28,236 nt of DNA from Phytophthora quininea (taxonomy: Eukaryota > Oomycota > Peronosporomycetes > Peronosporales > Peronosporaceae). Location: contig JAAVTG010000239.1 in the NCBI GenBank assembly GCA_011947345.1, forward strand, positions 1-28,236, written 5' to 3'. The position numbers and the translations under genes were made by a program. Positions 9,026 to 19,891 of this stretch are shown piece after piece (position 1 is the first letter of the stretch; each line of letters opens with the position of its first letter). The notes beneath the pieces are model-generated. The model saw only the letters and a list, made by a program, of their open reading frames with translations, did no database searches and was not told the origin of the DNA.

Positions 9026-10473
9026 TTACTTGTACGGACAATCCTCTGAGCTATGCGCAGTTGCAGGCATGCTGCAGTGGTCGCACTCGGCAACCTTAGA
9101 AGTATCAGAGGGGTCAAGCTGGAGCGCGGCGTGAGCGGCTTGTCCATCACGGCTGCCGCCAAATTGGCAAAGCGTGACGAAAAACTGGAACGCGTTGGCA
9201 CTGGTGATGGTTTCGCGGTGACTGGTACTGGCGGGGGCAGAGACGCAGTCGATGTGACGGATGTCCTCTGGTTGGAGAGGTCCGAAGCGGTGTCCGTCAT
9301 GCTGCGGTTGCGAGGCGAACCAGGCCGGAAGACAGCGAAGCGAATGAGCTTCTTGCGCGCGAGCTTGCCGAGCAGCTGCGTGACTTGCTGTAGTGACATT
9401 AGTGACGCGTTGGTCTCGTTGATGCTCATTATGTACATGCCCGGATACACGTCGCCGTGCAGTTCAATGGGACCCTTCTCACCGCTCGGCAGGTTGGTAA
9501 ACCCATGAACGACAGCGCACTCCTGGATGCCGCTGTCAAGAAGTACACCCAACGGGCCAGGAGGGACGCGAACTTCCACAATCTCCTCAATTTCGTTGTC
9601 ACTCTCGCTGTCGCTGTCGTTGTCGAAGAAGGCTGCCCCCTGCAGCGCCCCTTGCAACATGGCGTCATAGTCTTCAGGGAGCGTCACGGGGATCTCGGCG
9701 TACTGGTAGTCGTACTTGCGGAGCTCCTCGTAGTACGGGTTGGACCCGTGATCTTGTAGTCGGTTCCGGCCCATAGGTTCACCAGTTTCGCTTCGCCCTT
9801 GTCTTCGTAGTAAAGACCGCGTAGACTGCTGGTGCGGATGCTAGTGCTCGGCTCGAAGAAGACCACCGTCGCGGTGCGGCCCAAGTGGGAAATCTTCTTG
9901 CCATTCAGGCTTTCGGGCTCTGCATAGCCACCAATTGGTAAGAAGAAAAGAAAACAATGCTCCTCGTCCTGTTTACCTTTCATGGGGCGACGCAGCCCTG
10001 CGAGCGCAAGAGCTCAATGATCTGCAGATGACCCCTCCAAATGGCCAGGTCCAACGCTGTGTAGCCGTCCTGCAGGACAGAGAGACAGAGAGACAGACAC
10101 AACTGAGTTGGGCGGTGGGTTAGCGTTAAGATGACGGATCCCTACGTCCGTGAGTGCCAGCACGTCGGCCCCGTACTGCAGCAGCATCATGGCGATCTGC
10201 GTGTTGCCCACGAGGCAGGCGCAGTGCAGCATGGAGAAGCCCCGCTCTCGGTCAGCGCCCCCACGTCCGCCTTGCCGATCTTCAGCGTCAGGTAGCGCCG
10301 CGCCTTCTCCACGCTACCCTCGAGGATGGCCTCGCGCAGGTACTGGTTGCTCTTGCCTTGCAGCAGGTTCATCGCCTCAAGAGATACTAGATGTATCAGA
10401 AAATTTTCACCCATGTGGTACGAGGTACCACTTTAACCAGCGTTGATGAAGTTTTGACTGTGGTGAACCAGCT
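9026..10473 (-). CDS. Ankyrin-PDZ-zinc knuckle protein, 3' part of a gene split by a retrotransposon
   Basis: This is the larger piece of a minus-strand gene whose start codon lies at 19891, beyond the retrotransposon. Exon 1b is 10473-10438, intron 10387-10437, exon 2 10386-10146, intron 10070-10145 (CTAAC branch, CTGCAG acceptor), exon 3 10069-9977, intron 9920-9976, exon 4 9919-9026. Exons 2-3 encode ankyrin repeats (MLHCACLVGNTQIAMMLLQY; DGYTALDLAIWRGHLQIIEL). Exon 4 encodes a PDZ domain at about 9300-9590 (PPGPLGVLLDSGIQECAVV, then GDVYPGMYIMSINE), a serine/proline linker and a terminal CDHCSMPATAHSSEDCPYK, which is C-x2-C-x6-H-x4-C. Frame shifts lie near 10240, at the GGGG run 9984-9987, near 9750 and near 9100. 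It is probably a scaffold or membrane-linked adaptor. An alternative end at 9013 exists in the neighbouring frame. A later in-frame ATG at 10372 (MNLLQGKSNQYLRE) could still allow translation. Confidence 0.75.
10460..10473. repeat. Target-site duplication, left copy
   Basis: The 14 bp GTGGTGAACCAGCT is identical to 19844-19857. The bases next to the two copies differ on both sides (T/A before, T/G after), so the repeat is exactly 14 bp. It abuts the short A-tail of the element, seen as TTTT on the plus strand. Confidence 0.9.
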
Positions 10474-10510
10474 TTTTGGGTGTAAAGAGGTCATCTATTG
10501 ACGTTATGTG

Positions 10511-13500
10511 CTAACTAATAGAATCCTGACATCTCTGGAGGCTATGCCTTATACTTTTGATTGCTGTATCAACTGGTGGTTTCTTGCGGCGAAGTTGTTT
10601 CTGCATTGCTCGGTGAAGTTGATCTGGCAGTGGTCTATGATAGACAATGTCTTGACCCTTGGAGCTTTCCATCAAAGTGATTACCGCCGCCGTCGTTCTT
10701 GCCATCCCCACTGTCCACTGGTAACAGTTGACATCTTGTAGAGTCTTGAACTGTTGCTCGTGCGCTAAGGTGGAGCTGTTGATCGGTGTTGAACTCTGTA
10801 TCCACACCTGCGCCGTTCGCAGTACTGTTACTTGTGCCAGTGCGGCGACTGCGTCTTCCAGCAGCTTGCTCACTAACTCTGCAAGCGTAAAACTTGTCTG
10901 CTGTCCTATCGTCCCTGCTGCGTAGATGCTGTGTCCTATGTCGCCTAGATCTCCTAATAGTATCCATCCACCTCTCCATGTAGTTCGCTGAGAGTTTAGT
11001 CGTCCATGTAGTAGCACTGTCCATTGCCTCACGTAACCTGGGCTTTCGGACGGCTGAGCATGTTGAATTGCACCGTAACATTGTGCTAATCTCCACCCTT
11101 TTAGAAGTGTACTGCCGTTGTCCATCCACGCCCTGATCACCGACTGAATTTGAAATTGCGCCGCTCTCTCAGCAATCGCTGTAGCTGCCTGACTGCTGAT
11201 TTCAACTCCGTCAAATACCTCCCGGTTGCGAATTCTCCATAATATGCACTGTGTGCTCGTGGTCCATATTTTCCAGATCTATGCGAGCGCTTGTTCATGT
11301 TCACAGCACCACTCGGGAATTGTAGTCTGCGCATTAGCGATGAGTTCTGTGGTTGGAGTGGGTGCTCTTCGTGACGCCAAGAATGTCTGGAGGCGGTCGA
11401 TCTCTTGTTGATGTGGAAAATGACCCAGCCACAGAGTTATCCAGTGCTTCCATACCTGTTGGGCCCTCTCGCAGTCCCAAAGTATGTGTTCGATGGTTTC
11501 TCGGTGTTCCAAGCATCTGGCGTATTTAGATCGTCTGTCTTCTGGCCATCCAGCATGGTAAGATTTAAGGACTGAGTTGAAATTCTGTACACTGTCCAGC
11601 ACTGGTAGTCGGTCAGAGTCCCATCCTTTTCCAGATTTCTTGAGTGGTTTGAGACTGTGCTGCCCTCGCCCATCTGTGTTTATTGCCTGCTTTCTCCATT
11701 CTCGTAATAACTTGCTGAACCGGGAAGCAGCGTTGCCTGCGTAGTCTCCGAGCTCGATCTTTCCTGATGACCTCGTTCAATCGCTCTGCTCTGGTAGTTT
11801 TTGCCGCCGTCCAAGGCAGCACGAATAGTAGCGGTGTTGGGTGGAATGTTAAACCTTTTCCCCGTTGACTTTCCTGCAATTTATTCGCATCTCCGTCAAA
11901 TTTTGGATTATTGTCCCGGATTGCTACTCTCCAAGTCCGCCCAGATTCCATTCTCTCGAGAATGAACACGGCTTGTGAAGAGTTTATTATCAGCTTTCCA
12001 TGTACTGCATAGTCTTCTGTGGCGTACCAAAGGTAGGTGTTTTCCAAACGTGGCCAGTTCCACGGTTTTGTTTTTTCAGGCGCTGCTCCCACGTACTTTG
12101 TGGGATGTTTCCCGCACGCAAGCACACCAGCTCCAAATTTGTCGGTGTTCCCCTTCCGTGTCAGGTCTGTGCTCGAGTGATAATGTTATTAGGAAGTCCC
12201 CGGGGCTGTTGATCTAATATACATCTGTCCTGGTGTGATGATGGGTAGATCTTCCTTTGTAGCGGTCTGCCTTGCTCTGATACCACGCAGCAGTTGTCGT
12301 TCCAGTTGCTCCAGCGATAAAACTCTGCTATGTTTTCTTTCACTTCTCCTGGCTTGGGCTGTGGTAATTTGCATCGTATCCCGTCTGGGCATGGATACCA
12401 TTCTATCTCTTTTTCAGTTTCTCTACTTGGTGCTTTGCATCTTCGTCCGGCTGAAGCTGATAAAGCTCTGTGATGTCTTCCCATAGTTCTAAGCGTCCCA
12501 ATTCTTGTACTGTGGCCCGTTTCGTTCGCGTGTTTTTCCTTTGTCCTTTTCGCTTCATACGTTTAACTTGCTGTGTCGATGTTGGGTGAATTGACAGCAG
12601 GTTCGCGTCGCTAAGATTCCGGGGTGAGCTAGTGAATGTCATGCTATACCGTATTCATCCCGGGGTTCAGCATCCATCGGTCGGCCTGGTTCATTCGAGT
12701 TATTCGTAACGCCATCGCTATGTCTTGTAAACCCGAGCCACCCTGCTCCTCTGTGGCAAACATAAGTCCTGGTGATATTTTATGGCGCGTTTTCTCTTCC
12801 GTGATCATTCCCTTCCAGATGAATTCTTTTTGAAGATCCTCAAGTTGTCGAAGTGCTCTCGGGGTAATTGGGATATGTTGTCCAGTGAATAGTATAGCAG
12901 GAAGTGCTACCGTATTAAATAGCAGTATTCGGTCTCGTACCGAGTTCGCCGTCTTTCCTGCTACCCGTAATCTTTTTTCACACTCTGAAGTCGGATGGCC
13001 CAGTTACTCTCAGTGGTATCTTGTGTTCCAAAATAATACCCCAGGACTCTCGTGTTCTCCCCGTCTTGCAATACTGGGTATCCTCTGCATCTACGTTGTC
13101 TCCATGCTTTATTCAGCGGGATCAGAACGCTCTTGTCCGGTTGTACTTGCAGTCCTGAAAGCTCTCCGAACGCAGTTAATATTTCGTTCACCACGTTCAA
13201 TTGCCGGGTTTCCGATAGATAAACCGTGCTGTCATCTACGAAACCACTGAACGCGTGTCGAAGACCCTTTGAGCCTGGAATTTCAATGCCTTTTATTCCT
13301 GGGTGAGTTTGAATTGCCCTGCCCAGGAAATCCACTGCAAGAATGAACAGTAACGGGGCTAGCGGGCATCCCTGACGGATCCCAGATTGAACCTCCCACT
13401 TGGACGATTCTACTCCATTCACCAGATAGCTTGCTGTCGTCCCTGTGTGTAATGTGTGGAGAATGTCTAGGAACTGCTGCGGAAATCCAAACTGTCGTAA

Positions 13501-15484
13501 TGCGGCTACCATGAAGCCGCGATCTAACGTTTCATAGGCTTTTCGGAGATCTAGGCAAAGGATCGCTGCCGAGTCCGCCCAGTCTACCGCCGGGTTGTCA
13601 ATTAGTGTCTGTAGCATGGCTTGAACCATCGTTACGCTCCGCGTCATCAGACGCCCTCGTACGAAACCTTGCTGGCCGCGACTAATTATTCTGGGTAAGA
13701 ATTTTTGCATCCGCTCGGCATAGATTCTCCCCATGATTTTGTATGCCGTATTCAGAAGCGAGATCGGCCGGTAGTCCATGGCACTCGTTGAATTCCCTTT
13801 CTTACGCAGCGGGACAACCACTGCATCTAGGAACGACTGGGGGCTGGAGACCCTTGCTGGATTGCTTGATATACTTGCGTGAGAACTGGTGCTAGTAGCT
13901 CGGCGTAATCTTTATAGAAGTCATGCGTTAATCCCGTTGTCCCGCCTGTTCTGTCTCTAGGTAATTGATCTATGGCCCTGAAAACTTCCTCTTCCTGAAT
14001 CAACTTCGTCATCAGCTTCACGTCCTCTGCTTTCAGTCGATCCTGGTCCTTAATTCTATGAAACCTTTCTAACGCTATGTCAATGGCCTCCCTTTGTGTC
14101 GTGGCATGCGAGGCGCCCATAATCTCACTCCATTCACTTGCCATTTTTTCTTCTAGGGGCATGTTGTCTGGGTAAATACGACCAGGTGACGGCAGAATTT
14201 CGTCAATGGTCTGGTCTCTCTGCCAGTTTGCATTTCGTTTGTAGACTCCTTCAAATTTTCTACAGTCGGCTGCAGTCTCCTCCCAAACGTCTTTTGCCCT
14301 TGAAGGATGCTGCTGCGGTACTGCTGTTTCAAAATCTCAGTCCTCGTCGCTACTTCCTCCCTCAGATTGGCTCGTAGTCGGCGATAGTAATTGTCTGTAA
14401 ATTTGCGTTCACTGCTGGTAATATCCTTTAGCTTGAGGGCAAGCTGAGTGGCGAATGTGTCCCACGCTCGCGCTGGACAGCTCTGTTTCTCCAATTCTAA
14501 TACCAGTTTTTAATGTGCTTGGTCAATTGTTTTTTCATCTTGTCTGGACGAGTACTCGGTATCGGGTATTTTGCGTGTCTTGGTTGTCTTCTCTGCGCCT
14601 TTTGAGAAGCTATCCAAAGCCGCACCTCCTGATGATCTGATGGGGTTCTCGGCAATCTGGCTTCGACCCATTGTACTTGTTTGGCAATGTCTTCGCTGAC
14701 GTAGAATCTATCTAACCTGCTAGCGGATTGACCTCTCCAGTACGTATAATGGTGGATAGGATCTGGGACGCTGTCGTCGTCCACGTGTGCTGTCAACCAT
14801 GTTGTATCCACTAATTGTTTCGATTCCACTAATTTCTCCAGGTCGCCACTCTCCGTTTTCTTGTGCTCGGTGATCCATTAATCAATCTATCGACTCCAGG
14901 ATGCAACACTGCATTGAAGTCTCCTGCCACTATCAGTTTCGTGGTTATATCTACCCACGGTCTAAGTTGGCGTAAAAGTTTTCTGCTTGTTCTTTTTGCT
15001 GGCGCGAAAATATTTATGAGTGTCCAACCATTGTATTTCACCCCATTCGTCTGCTTGTCCATTCTTGTTGCCTCCATGGTTGCACTAAGTGTGCGATTTT
15101 CGGTTTTACTAGTATTCCGACTCCTCCTGCACCTGCTGTTCTTGTCCAGCAGCTGAGTGGGTGCGTCGGGTTGATTGAGCCCCATACTCGGTTCCACGTT
15201 CTCTTCACATTGTTCATCTCATCGTCGGTGCTGATGTGTGTTTCTTGAATAAAAATTATGTCTGCAGGTTGGTCCTCCAATCTTTGTCTCCATCCCCGCA
15301 TCCATTGCTCCCTGTTCCTTGCCTTAAAGCCTTGCGTATTTTGCGTAATTATTTGTACTGTCGATCTCGTGGTTCGTTTCGCTGACTGGGTAGTGCTGCT
15401 CGTGTAGAACTTATCTGCAAGGTGATGCAGATCAGCATACAGGTCACCACCCGTTTCAGCTTCGGAGTTGACTGGTTTGTACAT
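10511..15484 (-). CDS. Retrotransposon ORF2: APE endonuclease and reverse transcriptase, frame-interrupted
   Basis: The start is a true ATG at 15482-15484 (MYKPVNSEAETGG). The stop is TAG at 10511-10513, about 1,650 codons later if shifts are ignored. The endonuclease shows IITQNTQGF, FIQETH, GVGILV, VAGDFNAVLHPGVDR, SASRLDRFYVS and PSDHQE, about 15370-14600. The reverse transcriptase, about 14100-12960, shows DYRPISLLNTAYKIMGRIYA, QQGFVRGR, CLDLRKAYETLDR, QSGIRQGCPLAPLLF and the catalytic FVDDS at 13228-13242, where the second residue is V instead of the common A. The C-terminal part holds the zf-RVT-like segment YARCLEHRETIEHILWDCER near 11480-11540, followed by about 260 residues of unknown role. 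Shifts occur near 15050, 14829, 14495, 14155, 13825, 12960, 12640, 12480, 12140, 11610 and 11150. They leave the motifs themselves untouched. Confidence 0.88.
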
Positions 15485-15541
15485 GTTATTGTATCATAAG
15501 AAATGGATCTTGTTCCATTTCCTCTCCAGTATTGGTAAACC

Positions 15542-17459
15542 TTATGGAGAGTTTGGTTTCCAAGCCCGTCCAATCTCCAGGGAACCTTGTGCGTAGTACA
15601 CTTGCCGGAGCCCTTCTTCGGTCTGCATTACATTTAGGAAGTGGTCGAGCGAGGATTTGACCTCCAGAGGTACTCGCAATTTTATCCCCAGAATGGATGC
15701 AATCTCTGGGGCGTACGAATACGCACTAATGATCAATCTTGCGAGTTTATCCGCATTTTTTCGGCGGCAGAGTTCCAGTATCGCAATGGAATCCGACTGT
15801 AGTGTATCAATGCCCGCCCAAAGTCTCTCGAGTGAATGTAGCCGTCGTCCGCCATTGTTCCCTTATTTTCCTCCAGAAATTTTATCCAGTTCGCGATCGT
15901 TTTTAATGGGGATCCGTCCTCCGCTCCGCCTGTCAGGTCGTCGCCGTTCGCATGATCCTTCTTCATTGCTGAATCTACGTCTGCGTGGTGTTTTAACAGC
16001 ACCTGGAGGCCTAGGATTAAGCAATCTATTCTGCGTGGCCGCGTCCACTCCACTAGAGTAGTTGCTCTCCTACTGTTGAGAACTTCTGCTGGCGAATCCA
16101 CTGCTCTCAGCCAGTTCAAGAGAAGTTCACTCTGTTCCTGTACTGCTGCTTTCCAGACTTCTGGTGAAGCTGTCGTTGCCGGAAAAACTAACTCGCTAAT
16201 CGCCTCCCAAACCTTTTGACGTTGATCCCACTGGTTCAAATGTGAGTTCCGTTTGTTGTTACCTGCTCGTCGGGAGTGTGGAGAGTGTGAAGACTTCGCA
16301 AACCTCCCTCGGTACTGCCGCTGTGGTGCTTTGTCCCTTTCCTCTTCATTGGACATTGGGCTGTGGTCCATCGTCGACAGGTCTTGTTGGCTTGGTGTCC
16401 ATTCCGACTCTTGCGAATTGTCTAATTCCACTTCGAACTCCGATGTCGTGAACGATTCCGGTTCTTCGTGTTCCAATTGGTATTTCCAGTTCTTTAGTGT
16501 TTCTCGTTTCTCTCCAGTGAGTGTCTGTATCAATTTTACTTGTGATGGATTATTCCAGTCCGTGTTCAACAAGCATCTTTGAACCCCTGGAGATATCCCG
16601 TGTGCTCCGACCGTTGTACACGTGAGGAGCTCCGATTTACGCGATTCGCCGTATTTCAGGATTCCGCGAAGCTCCTCTTTATCCCGTTCTTCCAGTTTTG
16701 TGCTTTGAAACTGTGCCTCCAGTTCCTGTTCGACGTCTTGGGCTTGTGGAGGGCTCGTTATCCCGACATTCTGTAGCTCACTTTCCTCACGGACCTGTCC
16801 TCTTTGTTCCCCTCCGAATCTGAGTCGGGTGTAGTGCTGAGCTCCATATTTCAGCACTATCGGTAAGTGTCCCCGGTCTTTCTGGATATCACACTCCTTC
16901 TGCAATCGTCTGAGCCATTGTTTTGCATCTTCGCTTGAGTACAGGTATTCTTTTGCCGTTTCTAGAATGTAGTCCTCGGTTGTTCTAACGACGGGTTCGT
17001 AGACTTGGTAACTTGGTGGTTGTCCACTGTATGCATGTACCACAACAAAATCGGTCTCTTTAAGAATTTTGCTGTCATTCTGAGAGTCATATCCCCCCAG
17101 AGCTTTTTGGAATCATATCTGACCTCTCCGACGTTGATTCACTTATGTCGCGAATTAAGTCTCTGAGCAACTTTGGGAAGTGTCGTTCTTCAACTGTGGG
17201 GCCGTTCCCGTGTGCGATCGTAGTATATCCTCACGAATCCTAGGAGAGAATTCTTGATCAAAGCCGTACTCTACTGCTTTTTGTAGTCCTATTTTCAGTT
17301 TTTTGTCATGTGCATGACAGCTTCAGCTCCAGCTTTGGTATCAAAATCCGAGTTGGTCAGCGCCATTGCAATACTGTAGTATTGACAATTTCCGGTTGCA
17401 GGAGTATCTACTGCCTTGAGCCCACTTTCCCTCACCGATACCTCTTTCTCCTTTTCCAG
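15542..17459 (-). CDS. Retrotransposon OTU-like cysteine protease region
   Basis: Reading on the minus strand from about 17459, the frame gives LKAVDTPATGNCQYYSIAMA; the Cys of GNC at 17385-17387 is the expected nucleophile. Downstream are LWGDMTLRMTAKFLKRPI, VVHAYSGQPPSYQVYEPVV, then LPIVLKYGAQHYTRLRFG, with the candidate catalytic His at 16834-16836. This order (nucleophile loop, WGD..L.ALA-like helix, RPI strand, I.L.Y..HY) is that of OTU deubiquitinase-type proteases. Cys and His are about 184 residues apart, more than in compact OTU domains. A linker of about 370 residues follows, to a stop near 15542. There is no in-frame ATG before the Cys and a TAA lies just upstream in this frame, so the domain is probably the C-terminal part of ORF1 joined through a frameshift near 17450. 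Shifts also lie near 17290, 17210, 17090, 17050 and 15745. Confidence 0.75.
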
Positions 17460-19630
17460 GTTGATGCTTTAAGTTGATCCGTAAGCGTCCGATCAATTTC
17501 CTTCGTCGACTTATTTGCTCCTTCGTGCAGAAGCCTCTGGTCGCGCTCGTAATGCTTCGGGTAAGGGATCCTGGGTGGAGCTGGTGGTCCGAACATTGGT
17601 TCGCTTTGCTCCTGCTCGTCCTCTGATGGGCTTATCAGGTCCATTACTTCTGGTGAGTTCTTGTGGCCTGTGTGGCTTCTCATTTCAGGTTGATGGTCGT
17701 TTGTAACCTGCCTCTGCCGGCGGTCGGATGACTCGCTATTTGCGTGTTCCTGGTTCTGGGATGGTCTTCTCAGCAGCTTAGGTGATCCTTGTTTTTTCTT
17801 TTTGTTTACCTGCGTGAGCCATTCACCTTCTTCCGCTGTTCTGTTACCGCCCTGTTCTTGAGAATCTCTCAGCTCGAGTTGGTCGTCCTCCTCCTCGTGT
17901 TTCGCCTGCGCATAGGTGTCGGGTTTCTTCATTTGTTTCCACATTGTTTCCAATTCTTGGAATCTCGCCAACTCTGTTGCCGTTACCGTAATGCATCTCG
18001 ATGAGTACTTCCAAGCGTCTGGGTTGGCTCTGCATTTGATTGCGGTGTGACCGGTGATGCCATAACAATAGCACGGTGGTGCTGGGCTCGATTCGACGTG
18101 ATGAATAAGAATTTTTGTCCCTTTCCAGTTAATAAATCTCATGCCATCTAAGAATCGCGGGCACCCGGAGCTTTTGAAGAAGATTTCCCAAGCTCCCGTT
18201 TGAAACGTCTGTCTCCCATACTTTGGTTCTTGGTACGTATTGAAAGTACCGGGAAATTGGCCCTGAGGCACGCGTCTAGCCCCGGTTCATCAAAGAACCT
18301 CGAGACGTTGAGTAATTTGATGCGGTGTCTATCGTGGCGCCTTTCATTCTTGATCCCGTCTTTGCCGATCTGCCTTCCCCATACTCTTTGAGCTCTTTCC
18401 ACTGGCGTTCCTTCTAGCTCCCCTTCGCTGCATGAACGTTTTCCAGTTTGAACCCTCGGTTTCTAAACGGAATATAGTTGACGACTTTTGTCCATTTTGC
18501 CGCCGCTTCTCTGGTCCAAAAGAACAGGTGAATGGAGTGCTGCTGTGCGTTATATGCCACTTGCTTCGTTTCTCCGAGCATCTTAGTTAGCTGCTCTGCG
18601 TCTTGTTGTCCTCGCTGAGCCCCCTGTAGGATCGCTCTCAATAGCCGGTCCCGGGTCTGGAAATCGGGGTAAACAGGAAATGTTGCTGGCAGCTTGAACA
18701 TCAATTCTCCTTCTACTTGGGCTATAATCGTGTTTTGGATGACTCGCAGAATCCTATTGTCACATGTTCTTTTCATAAACTGCGGCAATACTTGGGCTAG
18801 TATTGTCCCTTCGAGGAGTCCTTTAGTGATCTTCCTCTCGTTTGCGGTTGGTTGCCGCAATTCCGTTGGGAAATCGTACCTCGTTTCGAAGAGTTCTCGT
18901 AGTTCCGCGATCTCTTTCTCGGTATAGATGTCCGGCTTAAATTTCACAACTGGAGATTGCTCTGCTTCCATCAATTCGCCCTCGTCTTCACTTCTTCCAA
19001 CTAGCACATTATTCGCCCACGGGTTGGCGTTCTGGACTTTTCGTACTTGCACTTCGTGGATCCTCAATTTGATGGAGTCCAGAAGGTTTCTCTTGTGAGA
19101 ATCTGTTGCTCTTACCAGGTCTCGAAGACGATTCTTCCATTGGTTTTCTGTCCCATCTTGCTCTACAATTTCTACCTTGAACAATTCGTGGAGGGCTTGT
19201 CGTTCTTCTGACTTTAGATCAATGCTTCGCTTCGTGTCCGCTGGTTGCTTGTCTCTTCCGACTACTTGGTGCTGGTTGTAGGATATACAGAGCATTGCTG
19301 CAACTTCTGCTTCACCTGGTGGGGCTTCCCCTTCTCCTGGTTGTCGCCCGTGCTGCTTTTAGCGCTGTTAAACATTTCCTTGAATTTCGTCTTCATGTCT
19401 TCGCCCTCTGGTGCCTTGTCCTCCGAAGTGTTGTTCCAATCTTCGCCTGGCCCTGTTGTCCTTTCTCTTGTTGGCTGTGGTTGTCCTTCTCCCTTGGTTG
19501 CCGTGCTACTGTTGTTTTCATGGGGTTTCTGGGATTGGCTCTGCTGCTTCTCATAATGGTCTTCAAACGTCTTCTTTGGCCCTTGCCTTAATGTGGAGCC
19601 TGGGTCCGGCGGGTCCGCCTTGGGCTCCAT
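17432..19630 (-). CDS. Retrotransposon ORF1: gag-like RNA-binding protein with variant zinc knuckle
   Basis: Begins at ATG 19628-19630 (MEPKADPPDPGSTLRQG). The N-terminus is charged, low-complexity and rich in E, K, Q, S and T. A helical gag-like part follows (SEERQALHELFKVEIV; TEKEIAELRELFETRYDF), then HLFFWTREAAAKWTKVV, which resembles the RRM-like part of LINE ORF1 proteins. A knuckle-like CYCYGITGHTAIKC lies at 18032-18073, then a long acidic and basic tail. Apparent frame changes lie near 19270, 18410 and 18200. The frame used last ends at 17432 with basic WKRRKRYR, beside the OTU frame. ORF1 and the OTU part may form a single protein of about 1,350 residues. Confidence 0.75.
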
Positions 19631-19843
19631 GTTTCCCCGTTCCGTGGGGGCTTGAGGCCTGGTAGCTCCAATAGAGGTCCGTATACTTTGGGCAAGTGTT
19701 TTACCTTCAGGATCGGCTTCCTTTAGAGTCCCTTGAGTTTGATCGAGGCTTTGTGTGGTGCACTTTCAAACACCACTTGGTCGCTCCCGCGGAGGATGCC
19801 CTGGCTGCTGGTCGATGTGCTCGATCTGCCGCTGATTTGAAAA

Positions 19844-19857
19844 GTGGTGAACCAGCT
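19844..19857. repeat. Target-site duplication, right copy
   Basis: Identical 14 bp copy of 10460-10473. Read on the minus strand it encodes part of MEQLVHH in the host gene and lies immediately upstream of the retrotransposon 5' end. Confidence 0.9.
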
Positions 19858-19891
19858 GCTCCATGCTCTCGTGGCCCAGTGTCGATAGCAT
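19844..19891 (-). CDS. 5' coding piece of the split ankyrin-PDZ gene
   Basis: The ATG at 19889-19891 opens MLSTLGHESMEQLVHH. The frame enters the duplicated 14 bp and, with the retrotransposon and one copy removed, continues at 10459 as SQNFINA to a donor at 10437/10438. Exon 1 is then 70 nt, giving phase 1. The acceptor at 10386/10387 restores codon VAL and continues SLEAMNLLQGKSNQY. This match of frame and splice phase across the insertion is the evidence for the exon. The frame is open for another 45 codons or so upstream (for example RIKKQREFRSSPSVRSN), so the true start could be earlier. Confidence 0.7.

Larger units (their letters stand above)
10474..19843 (-). mobile_element. Non-LTR (LINE-type) retrotransposon with APE endonuclease, RT and OTU-like protease
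   Basis: A 9,370 bp element lying on the minus strand: 5' end at 19843, 3' end at 10474. It is bounded by an exact 14 bp duplication and has no LTRs. The 5' leader is about 210 nt. The gene order is gag-like region with zinc knuckle, OTU-like protease, APE endonuclease, reverse transcriptase and zf-RVT-like C-terminus. The 3' untranslated part is only about 37 nt, with a tail of four A residues. It looks less GC-rich than the flanking genes. It lies in the same orientation as the host gene it interrupts. EN and RT motifs are all present but spread over several frames by one-base shifts. The clade (L1/Tad-like or other) cannot be settled without a tree. Confidence 0.93.

Noticed and set aside
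10640..11030. RNase H domain at the C-terminus of the retrotransposon
   Set aside because: A weak GGWILLGDL ... AELVSKLLEDAV pattern recalls RNase H, but no convincing D-E-D catalytic set could be placed in one frame.
15657..16061. Plus-strand ORF inside the retrotransposon
   Set aside because: Antisense shadow of the ORF1/OTU linker; no motif and low-complexity composition.
10474..19843. LTR retrotransposon or DNA transposon
   Set aside because: No direct or inverted terminal repeats, integrase, aspartic protease or transposase were seen. APE-type EN before the RT, and an A-tail, define a non-LTR element.
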